Shown here in pieces: positions 45,801 to 56,300 of a stretch of 64,000 bases of DNA (positions within the stretch are counted from its first letter, which is position 1; each line of letters starts with the position of its first letter). The notes beneath the pieces were generated by a model, which ran no database searches, was not told the DNA's origin, and saw only the letters and a list, made by a program, of their open reading frames with translations. This DNA is from Symbiodinium natans (Eukaryota > Sar > Dinophyceae > Suessiales > Symbiodiniaceae). The stretch spans positions 61,001-125,000 of the forward strand of contig CAJNDS010002074.1 in NCBI GenBank assembly GCA_905221605.1. The letters are read 5' to 3'. The position numbers were made by a program, and so were the translations under genes.

Positions 45801-47519
45801 GTCTCGATACTGTTGCAGGCAGTCCTTCCTGTCGTTTTGAATGTCCCAGAGAAAAAACCGCCAGTACCACATACCACAACCCACCTACCAAAGCAGTCTG
45901 GTGGACTGTGCGGTGCTGATGTCCAGCTCGACCTCACGACTGGCGCTCGCGAAGGCTGGCCCGTGGGGATACCACGCATACTTCACGAGGGCGGAACCGG
46001 CGGAACCTATGTGTGTTTAGGTGTCGCGATACCAACTCGTGCGCCAGTGTACCGACGGTGCATAGTGGGATACGCCCCCGTTGCTGCAGAGCTTGCTCCC
46101 GTCTGCGTTTTGCGGCCTAACATCCCTCTACCTTGGCCAACGCCCATCATGGGAGCATGAGCATCATCGGACCAGATGCTCTGTCAGTCAAGTGCCCGGT
46201 ATTGCTGCGATTTTGAGTTCTCGAGCCGAATTACACCCCCCCCCTGTTGCCCGCGACCTGGCAGGCCATCGTGAGCAGGATGGCGCAAGCGCAGCGAAAT
46301 CAATCAACAGTGCTTTCTCGCGCAAAGACAGATGCGGGTCTTTGCCGGCACTTGTGAACATGAAGGAACCATGAAACCCCAGCCCACAAATGGTAAGAGT
46401 CCCACCTTATAGGGGCCCTGACATCCTTGTGCTTATGTGGTTTTGGGGCCCCTAAAATCATGAACAGAAATACATCAGTAGACCCATCTCCAAGCAGCCG
46501 GGCATGGCGAGCCAGCTTCACAAGCTGCTGATGGGCAGCCACACTCCGTGCAGTTCCAGTGCACCTGACACCACTACTGAACCAAAGGGGAACATTCATC
46601 CTACTAAACTTACTAAACAAAGCTGAGAATGAGACATCATGTCAACGTGGAAGAAGCGCGCACCCGAATTCACAAATACTAGATTGCGGCGCGGCTTAAT
46701 CGGGCTTCACAGAGTAGCGGGTGCTGACCGCTGATTTCTTGTGGGGCCAGTCAAAAATCCCGCAAATGGCTGCTGCAAGCTGAGCACCTCGTCTTCGCAG
46801 TCCCCACAATCGCACCATCCGTTGTTGATCTTCCAGTAGTCAATGATGCAGCCATTTTGACAAGTGAAGGTGTCGCCTGGACTCACTGAGACAGTTGAAC
46901 TACTACAGTACCAGGATGCCTTGTGTCAAGAACTCCCGCATGGTGGGTGTCCCAGCTGCCAAAACAGGCCGATGCTTAGCACATGATCAGATGCCGCTGA
47001 GCTTCCTTCGTAGTATGTGCACATCTTGAAATCCCCTGAGCAAGAGGCTGCCGGACAGCCATCTTTGCAAAGAGCACACGTCCATTCGTCCTCATCTTCG
47101 CAATCGGCGCAATCGCAATAGCCATCATTCCGCATGTAGCTGGAAGACAGCTGGCACCCGTCGTTGCAATAGGCAGTGGGCGGGCTCGTAGGACCACCAT
47201 AACCAGGACCATCACCGTAACCCGTGCCAGGGTAACTGATGCAGCTAGTGTAGCGACCGCATATGGTTGGACATTGACATATCATGCAGTCCCACGCACT
47301 TTCATCCTCACACGAAGCACAGTCACAGTGATCGTCGTTCTGAAAGCTGGCGTTTATCAGGCAACCATCGTTGCAGCTGAAGGTGCTCTGTGCCTTGGCC
47401 GCAGCTAACAGCTTGCCAGGTCTTTCGTGGCAGCTGAGGACAGTTTGGGGTTGTGGGCCTAAAGGGCTTGGGATGCCAGACGGTGATGTATAGGATTGCG
47501 TACGTGGGTGTAGGCTGCC
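42879..47519 (-). CDS. secreted-type mosaic: Cys-rich repeats, poly-Thr, lamin-tail domain
   Basis: Nine exons join in phase, about 695 residues. 47519-46983 (repeats 1-2), 46919-46788 and 46564-46491 (repeat 3), 45733-45427 (repeat 4 and half of 5), 44872-44786 (rest of 5), 44450-43992 (SESCLRVDASIHGQSC then poly-Thr), 43779-43679, 43368-43085 and 42986-42879. Each cysteine module follows F-x-C-x-(D/N)-G-C-...-N-D-x-x-C-D-C-x-x-C-E-D-E-x-x-W-x-C-x-x-C, close to LDL-receptor class A modules such as that of glucosidase II beta. The last three exons give VLITEIADPG, VEFYSVGGIDL, GNAAYTAASAVVLDG, NGNDNIAIVD, HDFANGRAER and SPNAVWSPWDWNIRSLSAGN, a lamin-tail-like (LTD) fold. Cysteine modules plus a threonine-rich, probably O-glycosylated linker suggest an extracellular or cell-surface protein. 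The 5' end and signal peptide are not found, and the last exon may continue (a short exon ending near 42818 is possible). Donors include GC and GA. A CCCTAAA block or AT array fills several introns. Confidence 0.8.
44010..44375 (-). repeat. poly-threonine tract, (ACN)n
   Basis: About 120 consecutive minus-strand ACN codons, broken only by rare S/E/A residues near the ends. All four bases occur at the third position (ACC, ACT, ACG, ACA), while positions one and two are invariant. This is part of the exon 44450-43992 of the mosaic gene. Confidence 0.9.
45165..45285. repeat. (ACATATT)n array passing into (ACAGATT)n
   Basis: About twelve 7-nt units ACATATT followed by four ACAGATT units and a return to ACATATT, in the intron between repeat-5 exons of the mosaic gene. 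The wider region 44960-45290 is strongly AT-rich. Confidence 0.95.
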
Positions 47520-47576
47520 CTAGCAAGGGCAGGCAAGGCAAGAAGCAAACCACAAACTCGACGAGGATGCTTATCC

Positions 47577-47885
47577 TAAACCCTAAACCCCAAATCCCAA
47601 ATCCTAAAACCCTAAACCCCTAAACCCTAAACCCTAAACCCCAAACCCTAAACCCTAAAGCCGCCAAGGAGCCCTTCCATGGCCAGCCTGGAATGTTAGG
47701 TGCACTGCTGATGCTGGGAGCACGGGATGCAAAGGATTTCTAGGCTTCAGGTGCGGGTGGGTTTAGGGTTTAGGGTTCAGGGTTCAGGGTTTAGGGTTTA
47801 GGGTTTAGGGTTTAGGGCTTAGGGCTTAGGGCTTAGGGTTTAGGGTTCAGGGTTTAGGGTTTAGGGTTAGGGTTTAATTAGGGTG
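47577..47885. repeat. CCCTAAA block facing a TTTAGGG block
   Basis: 47577-47659 carries C-rich units and 47758-47885 carries G-rich units with TTTAGGG/CTTAGGG/TTCAGGG variants. The two face each other across about 100 bp of unique DNA. A G tract follows at 47905-47924. Confidence 0.9.
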
Positions 47886-48033
47886 GTTTTGCTTTTCTAT
47901 TTGGGGGGGGGGGGGGGGGGGGGGTCGTGTCGAAGAGCTTATAGATCAGGCGACTCCCTGCGAACATAGGCGTGACTACCTACTGTGCCTTTGCTACCCC
48001 GGACCAACAATGCACTCTAAAGGGTTTTTTCAG

Positions 48034-48168
48034 CTGGCTCTCTGCATGGAAGGCACCAGAGAAAGCAGGAAGAAGATCAAGCGGCAAACCATCCGCACTC
48101 AGCGGCGTCGCAATGAGGCGTTAGCTGCTGGAGATGCACCCGCTTCAGTAGTGCAATTGTTGCATTAA
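48034..48168 (+). CDS. putative terminal exon, plus strand
   Basis: After the acceptor-like GGGTTTTTTCAG|, 44 codons run to a TAA stop. They encode a very basic segment (SRKKIKRQTIRTQRRR) and a tail NEALAAGDAPASVVQLLH. The polypyrimidine-AG context and composition suggest the 3' end of a plus-strand gene, or, if the upstream AG is a trans-splice site, a very small ORF starting MEGTRESRK. Family unknown. Confidence 0.35.
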   Translation: MALCMEGTRESRKKIKRQTIRTQRRRNEALAAGDAPASVVQLLH

Positions 48169-48346
48169 AGTGTGGGCTGGGGTGGGTCTTTGACATGGGA
48201 GGCGGATGCGGGATTTGTTTCTGGCTGATGCTCATTCCGTGTTCGACACCAGCTGTACACGGACCGAACAGTCAAGCGTCTGGCTTCTGTGCAGGCGTGC
48301 TAGTGCCGCTTGTGTCTAGTCTGCAGGGCGGTGGCCGTTTGAAAAC

Positions 48347-48502
48347 GTGTGCAACGGCTTCTCCAAACTGCTGGGGCATGTGTCCAAAGCGTCACTCATG
48401 CTCTCGAGCAGGATCATGGATATTTCAATCTGCGCATGTTTGCGCGGGGATTCCTTGCTGTTGCGATTCATGACTGCCAGGGCTGCCAGGACTCAGGCAA
48501 GG
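48347..48502 (+). CDS. putative exon, plus strand, unrecognised
   Basis: The open block reads VQRLLQTAGACVQSVTHALE, then GYFNLRMFARGFLAVAIHDC, and ends near GACTCAG|GCAAGG, a GC-type donor. Helical, protein-like composition. No family recognised. Confidence 0.3.
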
Positions 48503-49207
48503 TACATGCAACCATGGAAGCCCAAGTAAACAGCATTGGTTCTCCCGCAACATGTATCACTATCACTTGTTCGGGCAAGCCCGAAACACGAAGCACCGAG
48601 AGGCGCGCCCTGGCAAGGCGTTCTGCTTTGGTTCGCCTCAAAGTTTCAACCAGCACAGAAGCTCAGGTCAACTTGCAAGTGTCTTTGATGTTCGTACTAG
48701 GTCCGGGCTGGGTAGGATGGCTTTGATTGCTTCATTTGAGTTGTGGCCCAGGGTCGAGAGGTGTGCAAAGAGTGGCTTCAGGCATACTGGCGCACTTGTT
48801 GTGTTTGAGGTGTGTTGTTAACGCAACCACTCTCACAAGTCCCCATTACTATTCGTGCTAGTGGTACGAGTCGCAAGTGCAGGTAGATTACTCCTACTGG
48901 TTGCGCTGCTGCTATGACTGCTGGTCCTTGTAAACAGCTCTAGAACAGCATAATATTCACACGGGCGCCCATGTGAAGAAACAAAAAGGTCTTTGGAAAC
49001 CCCGCGGAACCATCCAAAATGACGAGGGGTGCACAGGAAGACAAGGAGACGGCGAGGCACCGGGAGACAAAAGGAGGCTAGGGGAAAATACAGGCGATGC
49101 AGTGCCCCTTTCAAAACTGGTTGAGACAATGTGAAACACGGAGAGAAACGAGAAAGGACAGGAGGGAAGGAGGGTATTCCACAGCCACAGGAAAACGATA
49201 ACACCTG

Positions 49208-49290
49208 TGTATAGACCCCACATAGTGGGATCATAAAAAGGACCCCAACAAGGTACCCCTAGTTTCGGAAACCCCCACAAGGAGACGTGG
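49208..49290. mobile_element. family-2 palindromic element (partial)
   Basis: CCCCACATAGTGGGATCATA and GACCCCAACAAGGTACCCC, ending TTTCGGAAACCCCC. About 80 bp; the left end is degraded. Confidence 0.6.
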
Positions 49291-49597
49291 ACAAAAAAGT
49301 CCCAAGGAAAGGACGCCCGCTTTGGCGCAGCGGCCAGCATGTCAGCTGAGACTTGGTCAGGAAGGCGGCCTATCATGATGGCCACGCAGTCGTGCGCTCA
49401 ACCCTTCCAGCAGTGCCTCTGATTACGCATCATCCTTCTTCTAAGATACATGTGCTGCAACCTTGGCTTGCCTGTGAGCCCACGCTCGTCCTCCTCCACT
49501 TCAACATCCGAGTCACCTGATTCCGAGATAGAGCGGTTCCGCCAAAGGCATCGTTGGCATTTCCAAGCTGCGTACTGGGCTAACCCAGAAGTGACGG

Positions 49598-51624
49598 ATG
49601 CAGCTTCCAAGGCTCCCGCTACCGGAGTTGGAGGATGAGGTCATCTCCTGCCAGGCTTTGTGGGGCTTTGCGCGCCGCACTTCCCCAGATCCGACATTGC
49701 ACGAGCAGAAGCTCAAACAAATAAACTCCATTTCCAGCCCTTGCAGTGAAAGCCCTGGTATGCCTGAGTACCAACCTGCTTTCATCCTAACAAACCTGGG
49801 GAACTTGCCCCGTGACCTCCATCTTCAGCTTGGCACAGCTTGGCGGGGCGTGTTGAAGGCTCATCGCACAATCGCGTCCCGCTTGCAGCATTGGGGGGAT
49901 CTTGGGGGCGCTTCGTGGTCCTTCTTCTGAGGGGCCATGACAGGAACTCTTCACGAAAAATCGGCCTTTGCCCTTTAGGATGTCTTGTCCCAGCTTGAGC
50001 TTCTCGGATCTGAGCTTGAAGGGCCCCAACTCGGGCAAATAAGCCACTCAGCCCTTACGCCAAGGCCAAAGTCCAGGAAGCTCCCCGGGGCATGAAGCCG
50101 ATGGCACGTCGTGGAGCTTGAGAAGGCGCTGGCCCTTCCCTCAATCCATAGCCTAAGGCCTACGTGGCTTGCCTCGTACATGTGAGTGTTGCTTCACGCG
50201 AAGCAGCACTCTTCGCCGCGTTCAACGCAGATCTTGAAGCCCTATACAACCCAAGGGCCCATACTTCAGAACCCTTTGAAGGAGGTAAGGGACCATATCA
50301 GGGGCCCGCACAACTACCCTGTAGACCACTGAAAGTCACAGCACAGTATGGGAAGGCAAGCTTTCGGCTCCTCCGCCGGTCGCTTGCGGCCCATCTGGAG
50401 CCTGCGTCTTGAGTGTACATCGGGACGAGCGCTTGTTATCTGAAAGGGCAGGGTTTGGGGTTTAAGGTTCATGGTTTAGGGAGTTTGGGGTTTAGGGTTT
50501 AGGCTTTGTGGGGCTTAGGGTATTAGGGGTTCAGAGTTGAGGATCTACTGCTTAGGGCTTAGGGACATGCTGAGAAGCCGCCTCTCCACCTGCGCAGCTC
50601 AACTCCTGACCTTCCTAGTCATCCTCACTCTTGACTATTCTGCTATCTTGGGATGTTCCCCCTTCTGCTAACAGTCCTCAATAAGGAATATCATCGGCCT
50701 ACTCAGGACTGTTAGCGTAAGGGAAAAAATGCCAACAGATGTCGCTGGTGAACACAAAGCGATACGAGCACAAAGGAAAAGAGCGCACACTTGGACCAAA
50801 CATCGGGCTTTTTTGTATTCAGGGCATTGCCCCCCAAAATAGGGCACCCCTTGTGTAGCCCAAACCTACTACCGGTACAACCCTGATTATCGGAATGCCC
50901 CGCCCCCCCCCCCCCCCCCCCCCGCCGGCCCTAAACCCTAAACCCTCAACCCCTCATAGCCCCAAACTGAACCATTCAGGCGGCGCACTCGATGGACTTC
51001 TGTAGCCGAAGCTTTCGGAGCTGCTTGAAATCATCTGGGCTTAGGACCTCCCAGTGCTGGCAAGGTGGGGTTTAGGGTTTTGGGTTTAGGGTTTAGGGGT
51101 TTAGGGTTTAGGGTTTGGGGTGTAGGTTTTAGGATGTTTAGGATACTTAGGATGAAAAGTGCGGACTCCGCCAAGATGAATGTTTGCTGGCGCGTTGGGA
51201 TGCAGAGACACTGTTCAGGGAGTTGCATAAGTCAGCTTGGCACACTCCCAGGGGCAACCACACCCACACAGTCTACAAGGTTCTTGTGATGTATTGAGCA
51301 CACAACTGTGGAAGGTTCCACTGCCACTTGCGAATGCAATCAAGTCATCACAGGGCGACGCACGCACCTTCTCGGTCATCAGATCTTTCCTTATGTCGGC
51401 ATGAGCCAGAGAAACACAATTTTTCAATGCTGGGCAAGACCAAAGTGTCTTCTGGCCGCCGTGTACGACCAAGGTCGCGGCGCATCTTTGGCAGTCCCGT
51501 CATCTACCTTACCGAAAGCGTCAAGACTGCTTATGATCGGCGTTTGAAAGGCCCAAATGCAGAAGCCGCTCTCAGACTTGCAAATGCTGAAGGGAAATGG
51601 CAGGGAGGCGTTTTGAGACCCTAA
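49598..51624 (+). CDS. putative multi-exon gene or genes, plus strand, unrecognised
   Basis: Three plus-strand stretches look coding. 49598-49930 reads LPELEDEVISCQALWGF, then PAFILTNLGNLPRDLHLQL. 50164-50412 reads ASREAALFAAFNADLEALYN, then TAQYGKASFRLLRRSLAAHL. About 51475-51624 reads FGSPVIYLTESVKTAYDRR, then GPNAEAALRLANAEGKWQGG. A family-1 element (50649) and several telomere-like blocks lie between them. The stretches were not joined by in-phase splice sites, so they may belong to one gene or several. No family recognised. Confidence 0.3.
50649..50734. mobile_element. short palindromic element, family 1, copy 4
   Basis: Left TTGGGATGTTCCCCCTTCTG then CTAACAGTCCT; right AGGACTGTTAGCGTAAGGG with a degraded tip (AAAAATGCCAA). 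Confidence 0.75.
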
Positions 51625-51943
51625 ACCCTAAACCCTAAACCCTATCAGTGATGCCTTGTGCTTCTTGGATGCCAAGAGCTCCAGGCCTTCGATCTTCTCC
51701 GATGCCTCGTAGAATTCTGACTTTAGGCTATGCCGACAGGCCCGGGTTTAGGGTTTAGGGTTTAGGGTTTATGGTTTGGGGTTTAGGGTTTAGGGTTTAG
51801 GGTTGCACGTGCCTGAAGCTCACCGAATTGCGGAGTTTGCACCTCCCCTCTACCTCGGGCAAGGGTGTGCTTTCTTGTGTGCCGGCGAAAAGTGGCGACT
51901 CACGGCCTTTACAAGCTTGTTCGTGTGTTGGTTTGTCGGTGGG

Positions 51944-52672
51944 TTAATTATAATTAATTAATAATTAATTATTAATTAATTAATAATTAATTAATTATTA
52001 GTTTATAATTAATTAATAATTAGTTAATAATTAATTAATAATTAATTATTAATTAATAATTAATTATTAATTAATAATTAATTACTAATTAAAGTTTATA
52101 ATTAATTAATAATTAGTTAATAATTAATTAATAATTAATTATTAATTAATAATTAATTATAGTATTATAATATTAATTACGAATTAATAATTATTAATGA
52201 CTTCTTAATAATTAATAATAATAATTAATTAAATTAATAATAGAATTAATAACTAATTAGTAATTAATAATATTTAATTAATACTTACATTAATAATTAT
52301 AATTAATAATTTAAGAATATGAACTAATTATTAATTATTATTTATATATTAATATTAATTATGATTAATTAATTATTAATTAATTTATTAATGAAGAATT
52401 AATTAATAATTACTGAATAGTAATTAATAATTACATTAATATATTAATTAATTATAATTAATCAAAATAATTAATTAATTCATAATTAATTAATTATTAA
52501 TTATTAATTAATAATTAATTAATTAATTATTAATTAATTATTAATTAATAATTAATTACTAATTAATAAGTAATTAATAATTAATTAATTAGTAATTAAT
52601 TATTAGTTAATAATTAATTAATAATTAATTAATAAGTAACAATTAATTAATAATTAATTAATAATTAATTAA
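51944..52672. repeat. 730-bp AT satellite of TTAATTAA / TAATTATTAA units
   Basis: Almost pure A+T built from AATTAATTAATAATTA-type words, palindromic at small scale, with sharp edges at both ends. It is the largest simple array in the window and lies between plus-strand coding stretches. It contains many overlapping TTAATTAA sites. Confidence 0.97.
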
Positions 52673-52821
52673 TATGTTTCTGTGTCCGTGGTGCCCCGGC
52701 TTCCTGTGATGCATTCGGGCCGAAGGGGCCCAAAGCCGCAGCACAAAACAAGCAGTCTTTGCAGCTTCTTCCCCGACCCTTCCCCCGCGCCGTAAGCATA
52801 CACCACCTGTTAAACACCCAG

Positions 52822-53180
52822 GTCACCGTGCACACCCTGCCACTGAGGGCCGTGCTGACAGCCATCGTCGCTTCTCTGCCACGCAGAGAACGGTGCAGGA
52901 GCTGAGGATGAAGCCTGTGATCGGAGTGGCGAGAATCCTGCTGTGTGAGCTCTTTGACCCTTGAAACCGAAAAGTTCCTGTCGCGGCCGCACTTGCCGAC
53001 ACTTCGTGTATCTCTGCAATCGGTGGAACCTTGGTGCTCCTGTCCTTCCCAGAATTCTACATCGTTGTTGCTTGGGGCTTTGGGTTGGGGTGTTGGGTGT
53101 GCCTGGCCGCGATTTACCACTTCGGTCTCTTTGAGAAGACATCGGACCCCAAGGAGAGTTTCAACATCAGCAGTGTAACT
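52822..53180 (+). CDS. putative multi-pass membrane protein exons
   Basis: Three plus-strand blocks with splice-like edges. From about 52822 (after ACCCAG|): VTVHTLPLRAVLTAIVASLP. From about 52902 (after GTGCAG|): ELRMKPVIGVARILLCELFD. From about 52976 (after GAAAAG|): VPVAAALADTSCISAIGGTL, then VLLSFPEFYIVVAWGFGLG and WVCLAAIYHFGLFEKTSDP. The last block holds two convincing transmembrane helices. Strand and position make it convergent with the SDA1 homologue, whose recognisable 3' exons end about 200 bp further on. Family not recognised; a transporter or a small polytopic protein is possible. Confidence 0.5.
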
Positions 53181-53364
53181 TCCAACTTAACCCCTGCTGT
53201 TTCGGGCCTACCAGGGTTTCGGCTTCAAGCCTTGAACGCCATGAGAACGGAACCCAAGCGAAGCCACAAAAGCTCGAGGGTCCGAAACGGAAGGTACTCG
53301 TACTTGCTTGTTAGTATATTTATCTGCCATATCATATCTGCCGAATGCCAGGTGCACTCTTTGA

Positions 53365-56300
53365 ATGCCCCTCCCAGTCATCTGGGGGCAGAACTCACGG
53401 TAGGTGTTGATGAGACTCTTAACCTCTGCAAGCATGTCAGCAAACCGTACAGATGCGTGAGCATGGCTTGCACACAGTAAGAGGTAAAATTCGAAATCAC
53501 AAAGGTCGAACATGGTCGAGTGATGTAACTTCGGGTCAAGTTGCTGCCATCGACACGCCTGGCGCGCGCGTCTAGGCTCTCAAACCACGCCCACACATGC
53601 TTACAATCAAATCTCCAGGTCTTATGTTGGAATTCCTCTGGTATTCTCCAACTCAATACAATGACTCACCTGCTCCCAGCACTCGTTGAGCAGAACGGCA
53701 AGCCAAAAACACTTCGACCATGAAAGGCCTTTGTTCTTGTGCTTGCGGAAGCTGCAAAGATCTGCCAGCCTCACGCAGCAGCTTACGGCGAACAAGTGGG
53801 CTACGTCTCTTGAACAGCTGCATGAACGTGTTGTCCCACTGCTGCCAGTTCAGAGTCTGCTCTGGATAATAAGGGCGCTGCTCCTCTTCTGTCAATATGT
53901 TGATGGACCTGTTGCAATCGATTGAAGCTTCGCATGCAGCGGAGCGGCCATGACCAATGCAAAATGGAAAGCTTTTGTTACATCATACTCGAACATGGTG
54001 CGGCTGGAAGGTGCGTGAAAGGAACATCCAGCCTGGCACATACCTCTCGGATTGTGTTCAGGCCTGAGAAAGACTGCTTACGGCTCCCTGGTCACTGGCC
54101 ACAGCAGAGATTCTCAGCAACACTTTTGTGTCCAGTTTGGATAAGGTTGCCGCCAACTTCAATCACCTCGGGAGAATTGGCCTCTGTCACGAAGTAGCGA
54201 ACCTTGTGCAACTTGTGCGGCATCGAAAAAACCAAAAACACGTAGTTCGTGTAGCCACTATCAGTGTGGTCAGGCAAGCAAGCCGCTATGTGCAAGATCA
54301 CCGGTCGAACATCGTCCTGGCAACGAATCCACGACATGAGGGTGCACAACTGCTGGCAAGCTCAAGGAAAAAGGAAGATCTGGAAGAAATGTGCCAGCCC
54401 GGCGGGTGGAACAGCCGGATGCGATGCCTCTACGAGCATCTACCAGCACATGTGACAGCGAACTGAGCTGCGCATCAACTGCTGGAAACCCTAACCCCTA
54501 AATCCTAAACCCTGAAACCCCAAACCCTGAACAGCACTGCCAACACCCAGCTTGTGCACATGCTCGAGACCCTAAGCTCATATCAGCACCTCCACCAGTG
54601 CAGCCATCACTTTGGTCACCTCCTTCTGCGTTGGGACCTCTGTCGATGGCCAAGTCAAGCTCCAACAGGCTTAGGATGCTTTGGGGTTATTGAGGGTTTA
54701 AACTTGAGGTTTTCCAGGCTTTAGGCTTATATTAGGTTTATATTAGGCTTATATTAGGCTTATATCAGGCTTATACTTGGTTAGGTCTCAGTATCTGCAC
54801 CGCACTGCCTTGAAGGCTGAAACTGAAACGACAGATTGCCCGTGGTCGCAGCATGACATCACAATCTTCGCAAGAGCCTGAGATGTTGGCCAGATACTTC
54901 TGCAAGAACCTCCGCGACTCATGGGAGGCGCTTCATGGGGCTCATTCCCAAGATGTTCTTGAAACAATGCAGAACAACTCTTAATCCCTGTTCCCCTAGG
55001 AAGAAAAAAGGATCCTTTTTGCTGATATATAAGAAAGCCCATAACCCAAAAAGTAAAAAGGATCCCTAACACTGATCCAGAACTGTGGCTGTGCTCGGCC
55101 GGCTTTAGTATAGAGGTTTTCTAGCTGACCAGAGGCAACTGTTCCGGACAGTCCATTGAACATTCTCTTGCAGGGGCGGCCATTGCTGAGACTTGAGACC
55201 GGGGCGCTACTGGAAGCAGGAGCACGGGGCGCGGACAGGGAGAGGTTACATAATCAGAATGAAAATCTGAAATTAAGAATAATAGAATAAAGAAAAAACT
55301 TACGCGCACACACACACACACACATAAGAACTTTTTTTGGTTGCACGATATGTTTCTACTATAACGACTATATAGATGTATAGGCTATTAGGTATATATA
55401 TATATATACACACACACGCACACTTATGCATGCACGATTGCATGGCATGATTTTACTCTATGATTCGGTCGTGGTGCATAGACTAGGTAATATATGTGCT
55501 GCTTTGTAGCATATCTTCCAGACTGAAGCCCAATGAACGGCAAATTTCACGCTTCACTTTGTTCATTGTAACTCCCCTTGCATTTTTGGCTTTCAGTGGT
55601 TCGCAAGCCTAGACCCTAAACCCTAAACCCTAAACCCACGGTATTAAATATGCTTGCTACTTTGGGACCTGCATCAGCGGTCGAACTCACGGTCAGACAC
55701 TTTCCACACGGGGAGGTCAGTTCTGAACCACAGCGAAGTCAAACAGGGATGTTTAGGGTTTAGGGTTTAGGGTTCAGGGTTCAGGGTTCAGTGTAGCTGC
55801 CCGGAGTCCCAACGCGACAGCGCCATGATTGATGCAGAAAACACCCACAGCTGCCGCGAGCGGAAGCTTGTAGAGTAGCAGTACCAACAACTCTTGCTCT
55901 CCCATTCCGCCCTGGCATTGTTAGAGAGAATGTGGGGGTTTACTACCCGGGGTGTACGATACTAGGGGTACCTTATTGGGGTCCTTATTATAAGGGGATC
56001 CTATTATTTGGGATCCATATTGGGGTCCCTTTATTTTGGTGAACCCCCAGGTGGCTCTCCGAGACGGTGCCAAGGGGCGGATACAAGTTCAACACCTGAA
56101 GCTGGTGCCGCCCAATCAGCCTGACGCAAACAGGAACAAATCTTGGGTTTAGGGTTTAGGGTTTAGGGTTTAGGGTTTAGGGTTTAGGGTTTAGGGTTTA
56201 GGGTTTAGGGTTTAGGGTTTAGGGTTTAGGGTTTAGGGATGTTCCCCCTTATACTCACAGCTCATTATAGTAACTACCCCCATTCTAATCCCTTTTATCC

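Noticed and set aside
55830-55911. Minus-strand block reading ARVVGTATLQASARG as an SDA1 exon after LYPPL
   Set aside because: It joins in phase and resembles the family loosely, but the block at 54637-54590 (QKEVTKVMAA) matches the same part of SDA1 much better. Left out of the gene model.
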